DNA of 26,087 bases from JALSRK01 sp964461995 (GTDB lineage: Bacteria; Acidobacteriota; Terriglobia; Bryobacterales; Bryobacteraceae), in NCBI GenBank assembly GCA_964461995.1, contig CAYWXL010000058.1, positions 1-26,087 on the forward strand, read 5' to 3'. The position numbers were made by a program, and so were the translations under genes. The notes under the pieces are model-generated. The model was not told the origin of the DNA. It ran no database searches and saw only the letters and a program-made list of their open reading frames with translations. Each line of letters starts with the position of its first letter. Position 1 is the first letter of the stretch. Shown here piece by piece: positions 1 through 7,494 of this stretch.

Positions 1-2
1 TT

Positions 3-31
3 TTGACCCCCGCTCGGCGCGGCGATAGAAT
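3..31 (+). promoter_or_regulatory. Sigma-70-like promoter for the first gene
   Basis: TTGACC at 3-8 and TAGAAT at 26-31 are separated by exactly 17 bases, which places the start of transcription near 38 and gives a leader of about 70 bases before the ATG at 110. The leader holds a small GC hairpin (GGGCGCG at 50-56 with CGCGCCC at 60-66). The promoter call rests only on motif match and spacing. Confidence 0.5.
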
Positions 32-109
32 GAGGGTGTCTTCCAAAGCGGGCGCGCTTCGCGCCCAAGGAATTATCCAGTTCGTACGGAACAAAAGAGG
101 ATCGGACTC

Positions 110-1438
110 ATGGCGCAGATTCATCGTTCATTCAACCGGCGGGACTTTTTGCGGCGGGCCGGCATTGCTGGCGCGGCCTTCGGCATCGGCGCTCCGGGAC
201 GAGTGCTGGGCGCCAACGATCGCATTCGCATCGGAACGATCGGGGTCGGCGGCCGCGGCACGCACGTGACCCGCTACTTCGCCCGTATCGGTGAAGAGAC
301 CGGCGGCGTCGAGATCGCCGCCGTTTGCGACGTCTGGCGCAAGCGTGTTAACCAGAACAAGAAACGCTTCCACTGCGACGGCTACCTCGACTACAAAGAG
401 CTCCTCGCCCGCGACGATATCGACGCCGTCATCATCGCCACTCCCGACCACTGGCACGCCACCATGGCCATCGAGGCCATGAAGGCCGGCAAGGACGTCT
501 ACCTCGAAAAGCCCATGTGCCATACGATCGACGAGGCCCGCCGGCTCGTCGAAACGGTCAAGGAGACCGGCCGGGTGCTGCAGGTCGGCTCCCAGACCAC
601 TTCCGCCGATCAGTGGTACAAGGCCAAGAAGGCTATCGCCGACGGCATGATCGGCCAGATGATCATGAGCCAGGGCTCCTACCACCGCAACTCGCCGAAC
701 GGCGAGTGGAACTGGCCCATCGATCCCCAGGCCGGCCCCGACGCCAAAGGCGACGAGTTCATCGACTGGAAGATGTGGCTCGGCCCCGCCCCGGAGCGGC
801 CCTACGACCCGGACCGCTACTTCCGGTTCCGGAAGTACTGGGACTACTCCGGCGGCATCGCCACGGATCTCTTCTACCACGTCGTCGCCCCACTGAACAT
901 TTGCTGGGGCGAGCCGCAGTTCCCCTACCGGGTCACGGCCAGCGGCGGCATCTACGTGTTCAAGGACCGCGAAGTGCCCGACACCTTCCACCTGATGGCC
1001 GAGTACAAGAAGGGCCACTCGCTGGTGCTCAGCTCCTCGATGGCCAACAGCCAGCATATCCCCGGCCTCATCCGCGGCCACCTGGGCACCATCATCATGG
1101 TCGAGCACGGCATGTTCGAGCGCTACGCGCCCTACATCACGGTCCGGCCGGACTACTCCGAGCGCAAGAGCCGCAACGTGATCACCGAGGAGTACGCGGC
1201 GAAATGGGGGACGGTGGACATCCGCATCCCGGTGAAGCGCGCCGACATGCTCGCCGACCACATCAAGAACTTCCTCGAGTGCGTCCGCACCCGCGCAAAA
1301 CCCCACCTGGACGTCGAGACGGGCGCCAAGGCCCAGGTGGTGATCACCATGGCCGTCGAGGCCTATCGGCAGAACAAGGTGCTGTTTTTCGACGAGGCGA
1401 ATTGGAAGGTGCTGGACCACCCGCCGGAGAAGGCGTAG
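110..1438 (+). CDS. Tat-exported Gfo/Idh/MocA family oxidoreductase
   Basis: This 442-residue protein belongs to the NAD(P)-dependent Gfo/Idh/MocA family, which oxidises or epimerises sugars, cyclitols and related polyols. The N-terminus has a twin-arginine signal (Arg10-Arg11 in NRRDFLRRAG, then a small hydrophobic stretch to about residue 35), so it is probably exported folded with its cofactor, as known for glucose-fructose oxidoreductase. The Rossmann glycine motif GVGGRG is at 45-50, DHWH at 113-116 and the family hallmark EKP at 133-135. The remainder is the C-terminal substrate and oligomerisation domain. The ATG at 110 is preceded by AGAGG at 96-100. A promoter-like sequence lies just upstream, and the next gene converges 30 bases downstream, so it is probably monocistronic. 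The substrate cannot be read from the sequence. Family assignment is firm. Confidence 0.93.
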   Translation: MAQIHRSFNRRDFLRRAGIAGAAFGIGAPGRVLGANDRIRIGTIGVGGRGTHVTRYFARIGEETGGVEIAAVCDVWRKRVNQNKKRFHCDGYLDYKELLARDDIDAVIIATPDHWHATMAIEAMKAGKDVYLEKPMCHTIDEARRLVETVKETGRVLQVGSQTTSADQWYKAKKAIADGMIGQMIMSQGSYHRNSPNGEWNWPIDPQAGPDAKGDEFIDWKMWLGPAPERPYDPDRYFRFRKYWDYSGGIATDLFYHVVAPLNICWGEPQFPYRVTASGGIYVFKDREVPDTFHLMAEYKKGHSLVLSSSMANSQHIPGLIRGHLGTIIMVEHGMFERYAPYITVRPDYSERKSRNVITEEYAAKWGTVDIRIPVKRADMLADHIKNFLECVRTRAKPHLDVETGAKAQVVITMAVEAYRQNKVLFFDEANWKVLDHPPEKA

Positions 1439-1460
1439 GCGGCAAGGGCGCTGCGCCGCC
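1438..1460. terminator. Possible bidirectional hairpin between convergent genes
   Basis: GGCGGC at 1438-1443 pairs with GCCGCC at 1455-1460, with an alternative inner stem GGCGC/GCGCC at 1447-1457. It lies exactly between the stop of the oxidoreductase and the stop of fabD. There is no T-run on either strand, so intrinsic termination is uncertain. Confidence 0.3.
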
Positions 1461-1468
1461 GCAGGGGC

Positions 1469-2398
1469 TCAGAGCAGGGCCTGGACCTTTTCCCAGTTGC
1501 CCGGCTCGCCGAACGGGACGCACTTGATGTTGCGGTCGATCGCCCGCAGCAGCCCGGTGAGCACCTTGCCCGGCCCGCATTCGATGGCGCGGTCCACGCC
1601 CTGGGCCGCCAGGCGCCGCACCGATTCTTCCCAGCGCACGGGATTGGGGACCTGCTGGTAGAGGCCCTCGCGGGCCTCGGCGGCCGTGCGGATCTCGCGC
1701 GCCTGCCAATTGTTCACCAGCGGGATCTCGAGATCCCGGAATTCGGTGGCGTCCAGATCCGCCTTCAGCCGCTCCTGGGCGGGCCGCATCAGGGGGCAGT
1801 GGAACGGCGCGCTCACCGGCAGCATCACCGCCTTGCGCGCCCCAGCGGCTTTGGCGAGCTCTACGGCCCGCTCTACGGCCCCTTTGTGGCCGGCGATGAC
1901 GATCTGGGCCGGAGAGTTGAAGTTGGCCGCCGCCAGCACCTCCCCCTGGGCCGCCTCGGCCAGGATTCCGTCGAGCTTGCCTTCGGGCAACATCAGCAGT
2001 GCAGCCATGGCTCCTTCGCCCGGCGGCACGGCCTCCTGCATGTAACGTCCTCGCTTGCGGACCAGCCGGACGGCGTCGGCCAGCCGCAGCGCCCCGGCGG
2101 CCACCAGCGCCGAATACTCGCCCAGGCTGTGCCCGGCCACGTAGTCCGGCCGCACTCCCTTCTCTTTCAGCACGGCGTATGCCGCTACGGAGACCGTCAG
2201 AATCGCCGGCTGGGTGTTCTCGGTCATCTTCAGCTCTTCTTCCGGCCCCTCGAAGCAGAGCCGCGACAGCGGGAACCGCAGCGCCTCGTCGGCTTCGGCG
2301 AAGACCCGCCGGGCGCACTCGTAGGAATCCGCGAGGCTCTTGCCCATTCCGGCGAACTGGGAGCCTTGTCCGGGAAACAGAACGGCAAGCTTACCCAT
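1469..2398 (-). CDS. fabD: Malonyl-CoA:ACP transacylase (FabD)
   Basis: A 309-residue cytoplasmic enzyme that transfers malonyl from CoA to acyl carrier protein for fatty acid elongation. GQGSQ at 10-14 and the nucleophile elbow GHSLGEY are present with Ser91. Arg116, in KRGRYMQEA, matches the arginine that binds the malonyl carboxylate, and His200, in SAPFHCPL, completes the Ser-His pair. Length and motifs match the single-domain bacterial enzyme, not a polyketide synthase acyltransferase domain. The usual fab partners (fabH, fabG, acpP) are not adjacent here. It sits 59 bases downstream of the rhamnulokinase gene on the same strand, with a strong hairpin in the gap, so co-transcription is doubtful. 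No clear Shine-Dalgarno is seen before the ATG. Confidence 0.95.
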   Translation of the reverse strand: MGKLAVLFPGQGSQFAGMGKSLADSYECARRVFAEADEALRFPLSRLCFEGPEEELKMTENTQPAILTVSVAAYAVLKEKGVRPDYVAGHSLGEYSALVAAGALRLADAVRLVRKRGRYMQEAVPPGEGAMAALLMLPEGKLDGILAEAAQGEVLAAANFNSPAQIVIAGHKGAVERAVELAKAAGARKAVMLPVSAPFHCPLMRPAQERLKADLDATEFRDLEIPLVNNWQAREIRTAAEAREGLYQQVPNPVRWEESVRRLAAQGVDRAIECGPGKVLTGLLRAIDRNIKCVPFGEPGNWEKVQALL

Positions 2399-2415
2399 AG
2401 AGACTCATTCTCGCC

Positions 2416-2457
2416 GACGGCCGCCCGCCCGCGCCACTTTCGGGAGGGCTGGCCGTC
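2416..2457 (-). terminator. Strong hairpin between rhaB and fabD
   Basis: GACGGCC at 2416-2422 pairs with GGCCGTC at 2451-2457. The stem continues as GCCC (2423-2426) with GGGC (2446-2449) and CCCG (2428-2431) with CGGG (2441-2444), interrupted by one mismatch and one bulge, leaving a 9-base loop. That makes about 15 pairs starting directly after the rhamnulokinase stop codon. No T-run follows on the minus strand, so it may terminate poorly or act as an RNA stabiliser or processing site. Confidence 0.4.
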
Positions 2458-3927
2458 TCAGGCGGAGCGTAGATCCTGGAATCTGCGGTAGGCTTCGTCC
2501 CAGCCGGCGGCGGGCTGCGGCTCGTACCGCTTCACAGGGAACGACTGCCGCACGACTGCCCGGGCTTCCTCGAGGCCGCTCAGCGCGCCGGCTCCGATGG
2601 CCTGGATGAGCACGTTGCCCGCCGCGGTGGCTTCGGTGGGTCCGGCCACTACCGTCCGGCGCGTGCAGTCGGCCGCGAGCTGGTTGAGAACTTCGTTCTG
2701 AGAGCCGCCGCCGACAATGTGGATCACGCCGATGCGCCGGCCCAGGAGCCGCTCCAGCGCCTCGAGCACCTGCCGGTAGCGCAGCGCCAGGCTCTCGAGG
2801 ATGGTGCGGCAGAATTCGCCGGGCGTCGAAGGCTCCTTCTGGCCCGTCTCGCGGCAGTAGGCGGCGATGCGCCCGGGCATGTTCCCGGGCTCGGGGAAGC
2901 GATCCGGATCGATCACCGCGGTGAAAGCCGGGGCCTCGCCGGCCAGCTTCGCCAGTTCCGCGTAGCTGTACTCGCGTCCCTCGAGCGTCCAGGCGCGGCG
3001 GCACTCCTGGATGAGCCACATGCCGGCGATGTTCTTCAGGAAGCGGATGCGGCCGCCGTAGCCCACCTCGTTGGTCAGGCCCGCCTGCCGCGCCTCCTCG
3101 TTGATCACCGGCTCGGCGAGTTCGACGCCCATCAAGCTCCAGGTACCCGAGCTGATGTAGCACCAGTCTTCGCCCTCGGCGGGCACGGCGGCGACGGCGG
3201 CGGCGGTGTCGTGGCCGGCGGAGGCGAACACCGGCGTCTCCGGATCTAGCCCGGTGGCCTCGGCGACTTCCGGGCGGATCGGGCCCAGGCGCGTGCCGGT
3301 GGCGACGATCTCGGGAAGGATGCAGGTCGGCAGCCCGAGCCGCTCAAATAGCTCCGCCGCCCAGCGCCGGTTGGCCGGATCGTAGAACTGCGACGTGGAG
3401 GCGATGGTCAGCTCGGCCTTCTGGACGCCGGTGAGCCAGTAGTTGAAGATGTCCGGCATGAAGAGCAGCTTGCGGGCCACCTCCAGCGCCGGAGCCCCGG
3501 CCAGCTTCATCGCGTAGAGTTGCGGCAGCGTGTTCAGGTCCATGAACTGGATGCCGGTGTAGCCGTAGAGCTCTTCGGCCGGCACCACTTTGGTAATCCT
3601 GGCGATCATGCCGTGGTTCCGCGCGTCCCGGTAATGGCGCGGATTGTCCACCAACGAGCCGTCGGAAGCGAAGAGGCCGAAATCGACGCCCCAGGTATCC
3701 ACGCCGATGCCGTCGAGCTTCAGCTTCCGCGCCCGGCCCGCCACGGCGGCCCCTTGGAGGATTTCGTGCCAGAGCCGGAACGTGTCCCAGTAGAGCCCCT
3801 GGGGGATGCGCACAGGCTCGTTGGGGAAGCGGTGGAGCTCTTCGAGGGTGAGTTTGCCGCCGTCCAGCGTGCCGAGCATCGCCCGGCCCGAGGAAGCGCC
3901 CAGGTCGAAAGCGATAAAGTGCCGCAT
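2458..3927 (-). CDS. rhaB: Rhamnulokinase (FGGY carbohydrate kinase)
   Basis: A 489-residue cytoplasmic kinase that phosphorylates L-rhamnulose at O-1, the second step of L-rhamnose catabolism. It has the FGGY/actin-fold phosphate loop near the N-terminus (FDLGASSGR), the DTWGVDFGL segment with the catalytic-region Asp typical of RhaB, TGIQFMDLNTL for sugar recognition, and ISSGTWSLMG in the second domain. The length equals that of the E. coli enzyme. I start at the ATG at 3927 (MRHFIAFD), because the reading frame extends 35 codons further upstream without family similarity. No rhaA or rhaD lies in the window. It is divergent from the alpha-L-rhamnosidase gene, which fits release of rhamnose outside and phosphorylation inside. 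Related FGGY kinases such as L-fuculokinase are less likely given the motifs. Confidence 0.9.
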   Translation of the reverse strand: MRHFIAFDLGASSGRAMLGTLDGGKLTLEELHRFPNEPVRIPQGLYWDTFRLWHEILQGAAVAGRARKLKLDGIGVDTWGVDFGLFASDGSLVDNPRHYRDARNHGMIARITKVVPAEELYGYTGIQFMDLNTLPQLYAMKLAGAPALEVARKLLFMPDIFNYWLTGVQKAELTIASTSQFYDPANRRWAAELFERLGLPTCILPEIVATGTRLGPIRPEVAEATGLDPETPVFASAGHDTAAAVAAVPAEGEDWCYISSGTWSLMGVELAEPVINEEARQAGLTNEVGYGGRIRFLKNIAGMWLIQECRRAWTLEGREYSYAELAKLAGEAPAFTAVIDPDRFPEPGNMPGRIAAYCRETGQKEPSTPGEFCRTILESLALRYRQVLEALERLLGRRIGVIHIVGGGSQNEVLNQLAADCTRRTVVAGPTEATAAGNVLIQAIGAGALSGLEEARAVVRQSFPVKRYEPQPAAGWDEAYRRFQDLRSA

Positions 3928-4115
3928 AAGGCCGCCAGTATAGCGCGCCGTCCGGAGTCTGTGCCCGGCTCTGCGACGCGCCGAAGAAAAAGGACCGATC
4001 GCGCCTGTGGACCTCTCCGCAGTCGGTGGCATACGGCTGTACGGCTGAATCCGCGGGCGTCTCTGAGGGCGCCGTGCGCGCGGCCGGTGGGCGAGGCGGC
4101 GTGTTCGCCCGCCTC

Positions 4116-4131
4116 AATGTGATATCACATT
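4116..4131. promoter_or_regulatory. Perfect 16-bp palindrome, candidate operator
   Basis: AATGTGATATCACATT is a perfect palindrome ending 23 bases before the rhamnosidase start codon, in the 227-base gap between divergent rhaB and the rhamnosidase gene. Its position suits a repressor site controlling one or both genes. The half-site TGTGA resembles CRP half-sites, but the spacer is 2 bases instead of 6. A GntR- or LacI-type regulator is equally possible. Confidence 0.5.
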
Positions 4132-4154
4132 GGTGTTTCGATGGAGGCGGAATT

Positions 4155-6782
4155 ATGATACGTGGCGTGACTTTGGCTATTTGTCTCTTCGCGATGGCTT
4201 CGATGACGCTGGCTGCCGCGCCGCCGGCTCCCGTCTCGCTCCGGGTGGAGCACCTCGAGAACCCGCTTGGGATCGACGCGGCCAACCCGCGCTTCTCCTG
4301 GGTGCTGCCCCAGTACGGGCGCGACCAGCGGCAGACCGCTTATCAGATCGTCGTTACCTCCGGCGGGCGCACGGTCTGGGATTCGGGCAAGGTCGAATCG
4401 GCGAACTCGGTCGGCGTCCGCTACGCCGGCCCCGCGCTGGCCTCCGGCGCGGCCTACGAATGGAAGGTGCGCTGGTGGGACAAGACGGGCGAAGCCAGCC
4501 CGTACAGCCGTCCGGCGCGGTTCGAGATGGGACTGCTCGCGCCCGGCGACTGGACGGCGAAATGGATCGCCGGCGGCAACCAGCTCCGCAAGGAGTTCCG
4601 CCTCGACGCGCGGCCGGTACGCGCCCGCGCCTACGTCTCCGGCCTGGGCTACTACGAGCTGCGCATCAACGGCCGCAAGGTGGGCGACCATGTCCTCGAC
4701 CCCGGCTGGACCACGTATGACAAGCGCGTCCTCTATGTCACCTACGACGTGACGGACCGGCTCCGCGCCGGTGACAACGCCGTCGGGCTGATCCTCGGCC
4801 AGGGCTGGTACGGCAAGCGCGAGGCGCTGCTCGAGCTGGTGGTCGAACTGGAAGGGGGGCGAACGGTGCGGATCGTCACCGACGGCTCCTGGAAGACAAC
4901 CCAAGGCCCGATCCTAGCCGACAGCATCTACAACGGCGAGACCTACGACGCCACTAAGGAGACCCCCGGCTGGGACCGCCCCGGCTTCGACGACAGCGGC
5001 TGGCCGCCGGCCCGGGTGGTCGAGGGCCCCGGCGGGAAGCTCTCGGCCCAGATGATGCCGCCCATCAAGGTGGTCGAGACGCTCTATCCCCGGCGGCTCA
5101 TGAACCCCAAGCCCGGCGTCTGGGTCTTTGACCTGGGCCAGAACATCAGCGGCTGGGTCCAGTTGCGCGTCAAAGGGCCGCGGGGGACGAAGGTCCGCAT
5201 CCGCCACGCCGAGCTGATCTACGACGACGGCACGCTGAACACGGAGAACCTCCGCCGGGCCAAGGCCACCGACTACTACATCCTGCGGGGCGATCCCGAC
5301 GGCGAGGTCTGGGAGCCGCGCTTCACCTATCACGGCTTCCGCTACGTGGAGCTCACCGGCTACCCCGGCACGCCGTCGCTCGACAGCATCCGCGGCCGCG
5401 TGGTCCACACCGCCGTGCGCCAGACCGGGGCGTTCTCGGCCTCCAAGCAGATCCTGAACGACATCCAGAAAATCATCCTGTGGGGCACGCGGACTAACTT
5501 GCACAGCGTCCCCACCGACTGCGACCAGCGCGACGAGCGCATGGGCTGGATGGCCGACGCCCACCTGGCCTCCGAGACCGCCATGGTGAACTTCGACATG
5601 GCCGCCTTCTACGAAAACTTTCTCCGGCTGATGCGCGACGAGCAGTCCGAGGACGGGGCCGTCACCGATACGGTGCCCCACAAGTGGGGCCGCCGCCCCG
5701 CGGACCCGGCCTGGGGCTCGGCCTACCCGCTGATCGCCTGGTACCTCTACAAGCACTACGGCGACCGCGCCGTGCTCGAAGAGCACTATGAGGGTCTGAA
5801 GGCCTGGGCCGACTTCCTGGATTCCAAGGCCGAGGACCACATCGTCGAGTACTCCTACTACGGCGACTGGGTGCCGGTGGAGAAGACGCCGGGACCTCTG
5901 GTCTCGACGTTCTACTACTACTGGAGCACCCGCATCGTGGCCCGGGCGGCGCGCGTCTTGGGCAAGGACGCGGACGCCGATACCTACGAGCGCCGCGCGG
6001 CTCAGATCCGCGAGGCTTTCCACCGGCGCTTCTACCGGCCGGAGACCGGGGATTACGGCAACGGCTCGCAGGCCTCCAACGTTCTGGCGCTCTACCTGGA
6101 TCTGGCCCCGAAACAGGCACGGGGCGGGGCCAACCGCAGCCTCTATTGGGACATCGTCTACCGGCACAACACGCATCTCACCACCGGCATCCTGGCGACG
6201 AAGTACCTGATGCCGCTGCTGACACGCACCGGCCGCGCCGATCTCGCCTACGAGCTGGCCGCCCAGACCACGTATCCGAGCTGGGGCTACATGGTGAAGC
6301 GCGGCGCGACGACGCTTTGGGAGCTCTGGCAAGAGAAGACCGGGCCATCGATGAACTCGCACAACCACCCGATGTTCGGCAGCGTCGGGGTCTGGTACTA
6401 CGAGGCGCTGGCCGGCCTCGCGCCGGACGAAGACGAGCCCGGTTACCGGCGGATCGTCGTGCGGCCCCAGGTGGTCCGTGATCTGCGCTGGGCTTCGGGC
6501 TCGATCGAGACGCCGTACGGCCGGGCGGCCTCGAGCTGGCGGCGCACCGCTGACGGGCTGAGGCTCGATCTGGAGATCCCCGTAGGGGCCGTCGCCGAGG
6601 TATACGTGCCCACGCTGAACAAGGACGATCCGGTCATCCTCGAGTCCGGCAAGGTGATTTGGCGGAACGGCGCCTTCCAGCCGGGCGCAGCGGAAGGAGT
6701 GCGTAGCGGCCGCCGGGAAGGCCGCGCGGTGGTTCTCGAGCTGGGCTCGGGTATCTACCGGATCGAACTGAGGGGGGAGTGA
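4155..6782 (+). CDS. Secreted alpha-L-rhamnosidase, GH78 family
   Basis: This 875-residue enzyme hydrolyses terminal alpha-L-rhamnose from plant, microbial or algal glycans by inversion. It has a signal peptide (about 1-22, ending LAAA), an N-terminal beta-sandwich (about 25-150), the rhamnosidase N-domain (about 150-320), a second beta domain (about 325-430), an (alpha/alpha)6 catalytic barrel (about 435-790) and a C-terminal beta domain. The GH78 catalytic signature is clear: DCDQRDERMGW at 455-465 with acid residues Asp460 and Glu461, and the WELW segment with Glu723 at 722-725. The motif NSHNHPMFGSVGVWYYE is also typical. I start at the ATG at 4155 because GGAGG at 4143-4147 precedes it at good spacing and the signal peptide begins there. 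The frame is open further upstream (from 4026) but has no such support. It is paired with rhamnulokinase across a divergent promoter region. Confidence 0.93.
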   Translation: MIRGVTLAICLFAMASMTLAAAPPAPVSLRVEHLENPLGIDAANPRFSWVLPQYGRDQRQTAYQIVVTSGGRTVWDSGKVESANSVGVRYAGPALASGAAYEWKVRWWDKTGEASPYSRPARFEMGLLAPGDWTAKWIAGGNQLRKEFRLDARPVRARAYVSGLGYYELRINGRKVGDHVLDPGWTTYDKRVLYVTYDVTDRLRAGDNAVGLILGQGWYGKREALLELVVELEGGRTVRIVTDGSWKTTQGPILADSIYNGETYDATKETPGWDRPGFDDSGWPPARVVEGPGGKLSAQMMPPIKVVETLYPRRLMNPKPGVWVFDLGQNISGWVQLRVKGPRGTKVRIRHAELIYDDGTLNTENLRRAKATDYYILRGDPDGEVWEPRFTYHGFRYVELTGYPGTPSLDSIRGRVVHTAVRQTGAFSASKQILNDIQKIILWGTRTNLHSVPTDCDQRDERMGWMADAHLASETAMVNFDMAAFYENFLRLMRDEQSEDGAVTDTVPHKWGRRPADPAWGSAYPLIAWYLYKHYGDRAVLEEHYEGLKAWADFLDSKAEDHIVEYSYYGDWVPVEKTPGPLVSTFYYYWSTRIVARAARVLGKDADADTYERRAAQIREAFHRRFYRPETGDYGNGSQASNVLALYLDLAPKQARGGANRSLYWDIVYRHNTHLTTGILATKYLMPLLTRTGRADLAYELAAQTTYPSWGYMVKRGATTLWELWQEKTGPSMNSHNHPMFGSVGVWYYEALAGLAPDEDEPGYRRIVVRPQVVRDLRWASGSIETPYGRAASSWRRTADGLRLDLEIPVGAVAEVYVPTLNKDDPVILESGKVIWRNGAFQPGAAEGVRSGRREGRAVVLELGSGIYRIELRGE

Positions 6783-6879
6783 GCCCCCGTGGGTGGGGGA
6801 TTCTCCGCAGTGTGGTGAATTAACCCAACGAACGAAAGAGTATAGAGACGCAAGCGTATGAAAATCAGTCAGACGTAGT

Positions 6880-6896
6880 TTGGCACGCGATGTGCA
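6880..6896 (+). promoter_or_regulatory. Sigma-54 (-24/-12) promoter
   Basis: TTGGCACG then CGAT then GTGCA matches the sigma-54 consensus TGGCACG-N4-TTGCA with one mismatch, and the invariant GG (6882-6883) and GC (6894-6895) are exactly 10 bases apart. Transcription would start near 6907. It lies in the only long gene-free stretch, upstream of the four-hairpin element and the cytochrome-sulfatase pair. No activator gene is adjacent. Confidence 0.55.
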
Positions 6897-6943
6897 AACA
6901 AGTAGGGCAACAATAAGTCGTCATTGACTTAATAGCATCCCCG

Positions 6944-7096
6944 GCGGCGAGACCCAGCTCGCCGCTTGCCCCTCCGAGCGGGCCACGGCGTCCCCTCCCC
7001 GTGGCCCGCAGTCCTAGTTGCAGGGCCTGCTTCCCCTCCGGCAGGCCCTGAGCCTCCTCCTTGTACTGAGCTTCGCCTTCCCCCCGGGCGAAGCTC
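6944..7096 (+). ncRNA. Candidate structured RNA: four tandem hairpins with C-rich loops
   Basis: The 367 bases from 6783 to 7149 hold no convincing gene. Within them four perfect hairpins follow one another. H1 is 6944-6951/6958-6965 (8 pairs), H2 is 6978-6988/6999-7009 (11 pairs), H3 is 7021-7030/7041-7050 (10 pairs) and H4 is 7068-7077/7087-7096 (10 pairs). The stems are unrelated, but the loops of H2-H4 are all C-rich (cgtcccctcc, ttcccctccg, ttccccccg). CCCCTCC occurs exactly three times: in the linker at 6969-6975 and in the loops at 6992-6998 and 7033-7039. CCTCCTCC lies in the linker at 7053-7060. The plus strand is favoured by the sigma-54 promoter at 6880. On the minus strand the same loops would show GGA motifs. 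It could be a free small RNA or a structured leader of the downstream genes. No T-run terminator is visible after H4. Confidence 0.5.
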
Positions 7097-7149
7097 TGTC
7101 TTCCCACCGGCGCATCCCAGTTCACCGAGGGCCAACTATACTCGTAGAT

Positions 7150-7491
7150 GTGAGAGCAGCCCTCGAGGTCGCGGTTTTTTGGGTCACATTGACGGCCGTG
7201 GCAGCGCTCCAGCAAGCCCGCACCGGGCCGCGGGTCGCTTGCGCCGCCGAGTGGGAGCTCGGCCGCGCGACTTACCTCGCCCGGTGCGCGCGGTGCCACG
7301 GTGAAGACGGCGGGGACACATCTTATCCTGAGATCCGGACCCTCAAGGGGATTGGGCGGCGCCTGAGCCGCGAGGAGATCCGCGCGAGGCTGCACGCGAA
7401 GGGCGCTGGTCCGGAGCTGGTGCTGATCCGAGGAGAGACGTTCACGGCCGCTGAGGTGGAGGCGTTGATATCATATGTCGCGGAGTTGTAA
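7150..7491 (+). CDS. Small exported c-type cytochrome-like protein
   Basis: A 113-residue protein with an N-terminal hydrophobic segment that probably directs export, and one haem-binding CxxCH motif, Cys46-Ala-Arg-Cys49-His50. Downstream is a helical region ending in AAEVEALISYVAEL, the usual last helix of class I cytochromes c. The methionine normally found before that helix, which is the sixth haem ligand, is absent: the segment reads ELVLIRGETFTAAE. I choose the GTG at 7150 because the open frame upstream runs through the hairpin cluster and looks non-coding, but no good Shine-Dalgarno precedes the GTG. The stop is 3 bases before the sulfatase start, so the two are almost certainly co-transcribed. 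It may be an electron carrier or a domain of an oxidoreductase; its partner is unknown. Confidence 0.7.
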   Translation: MRAALEVAVFWVTLTAVAALQQARTGPRVACAAEWELGRATYLARCARCHGEDGGDTSYPEIRTLKGIGRRLSREEIRARLHAKGAGPELVLIRGETFTAAEVEALISYVAEL

Positions 7492-7494
7492 CCG

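Noticed and set aside
128..1420. Long open frame on the minus strand opposite the oxidoreductase
   Set aside because: It is antisense to a well-supported gene in high-GC DNA, has Val/Gly/Asp/His-rich composition and no family motifs. The same applies to frames opposite the rhamnosidase (4914-6368), the sensor-like gene (15101-16438), gatB (19917-21128) and the secretion ATPase (24466-25908).
4116..4131. CRP site reading of the palindrome
   Set aside because: The TGTGA and TCACA halves are 2 bases apart, whereas CRP needs 6. I kept it as an operator for an unknown regulator.
7018..7149. Upstream extension of the cytochrome frame, beginning at a TTG
   Set aside because: It would start inside the hairpin cluster, its amino acids are dictated by the stems, and a more plausible signal-like sequence begins at the GTG at 7150.
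6865..7395. Minus-strand open frames over the hairpin cluster
   Set aside because: They cross inverted repeats, have no ribosome site or family motifs, and one runs into the cytochrome gene. The structured-RNA reading explains the sequence better.
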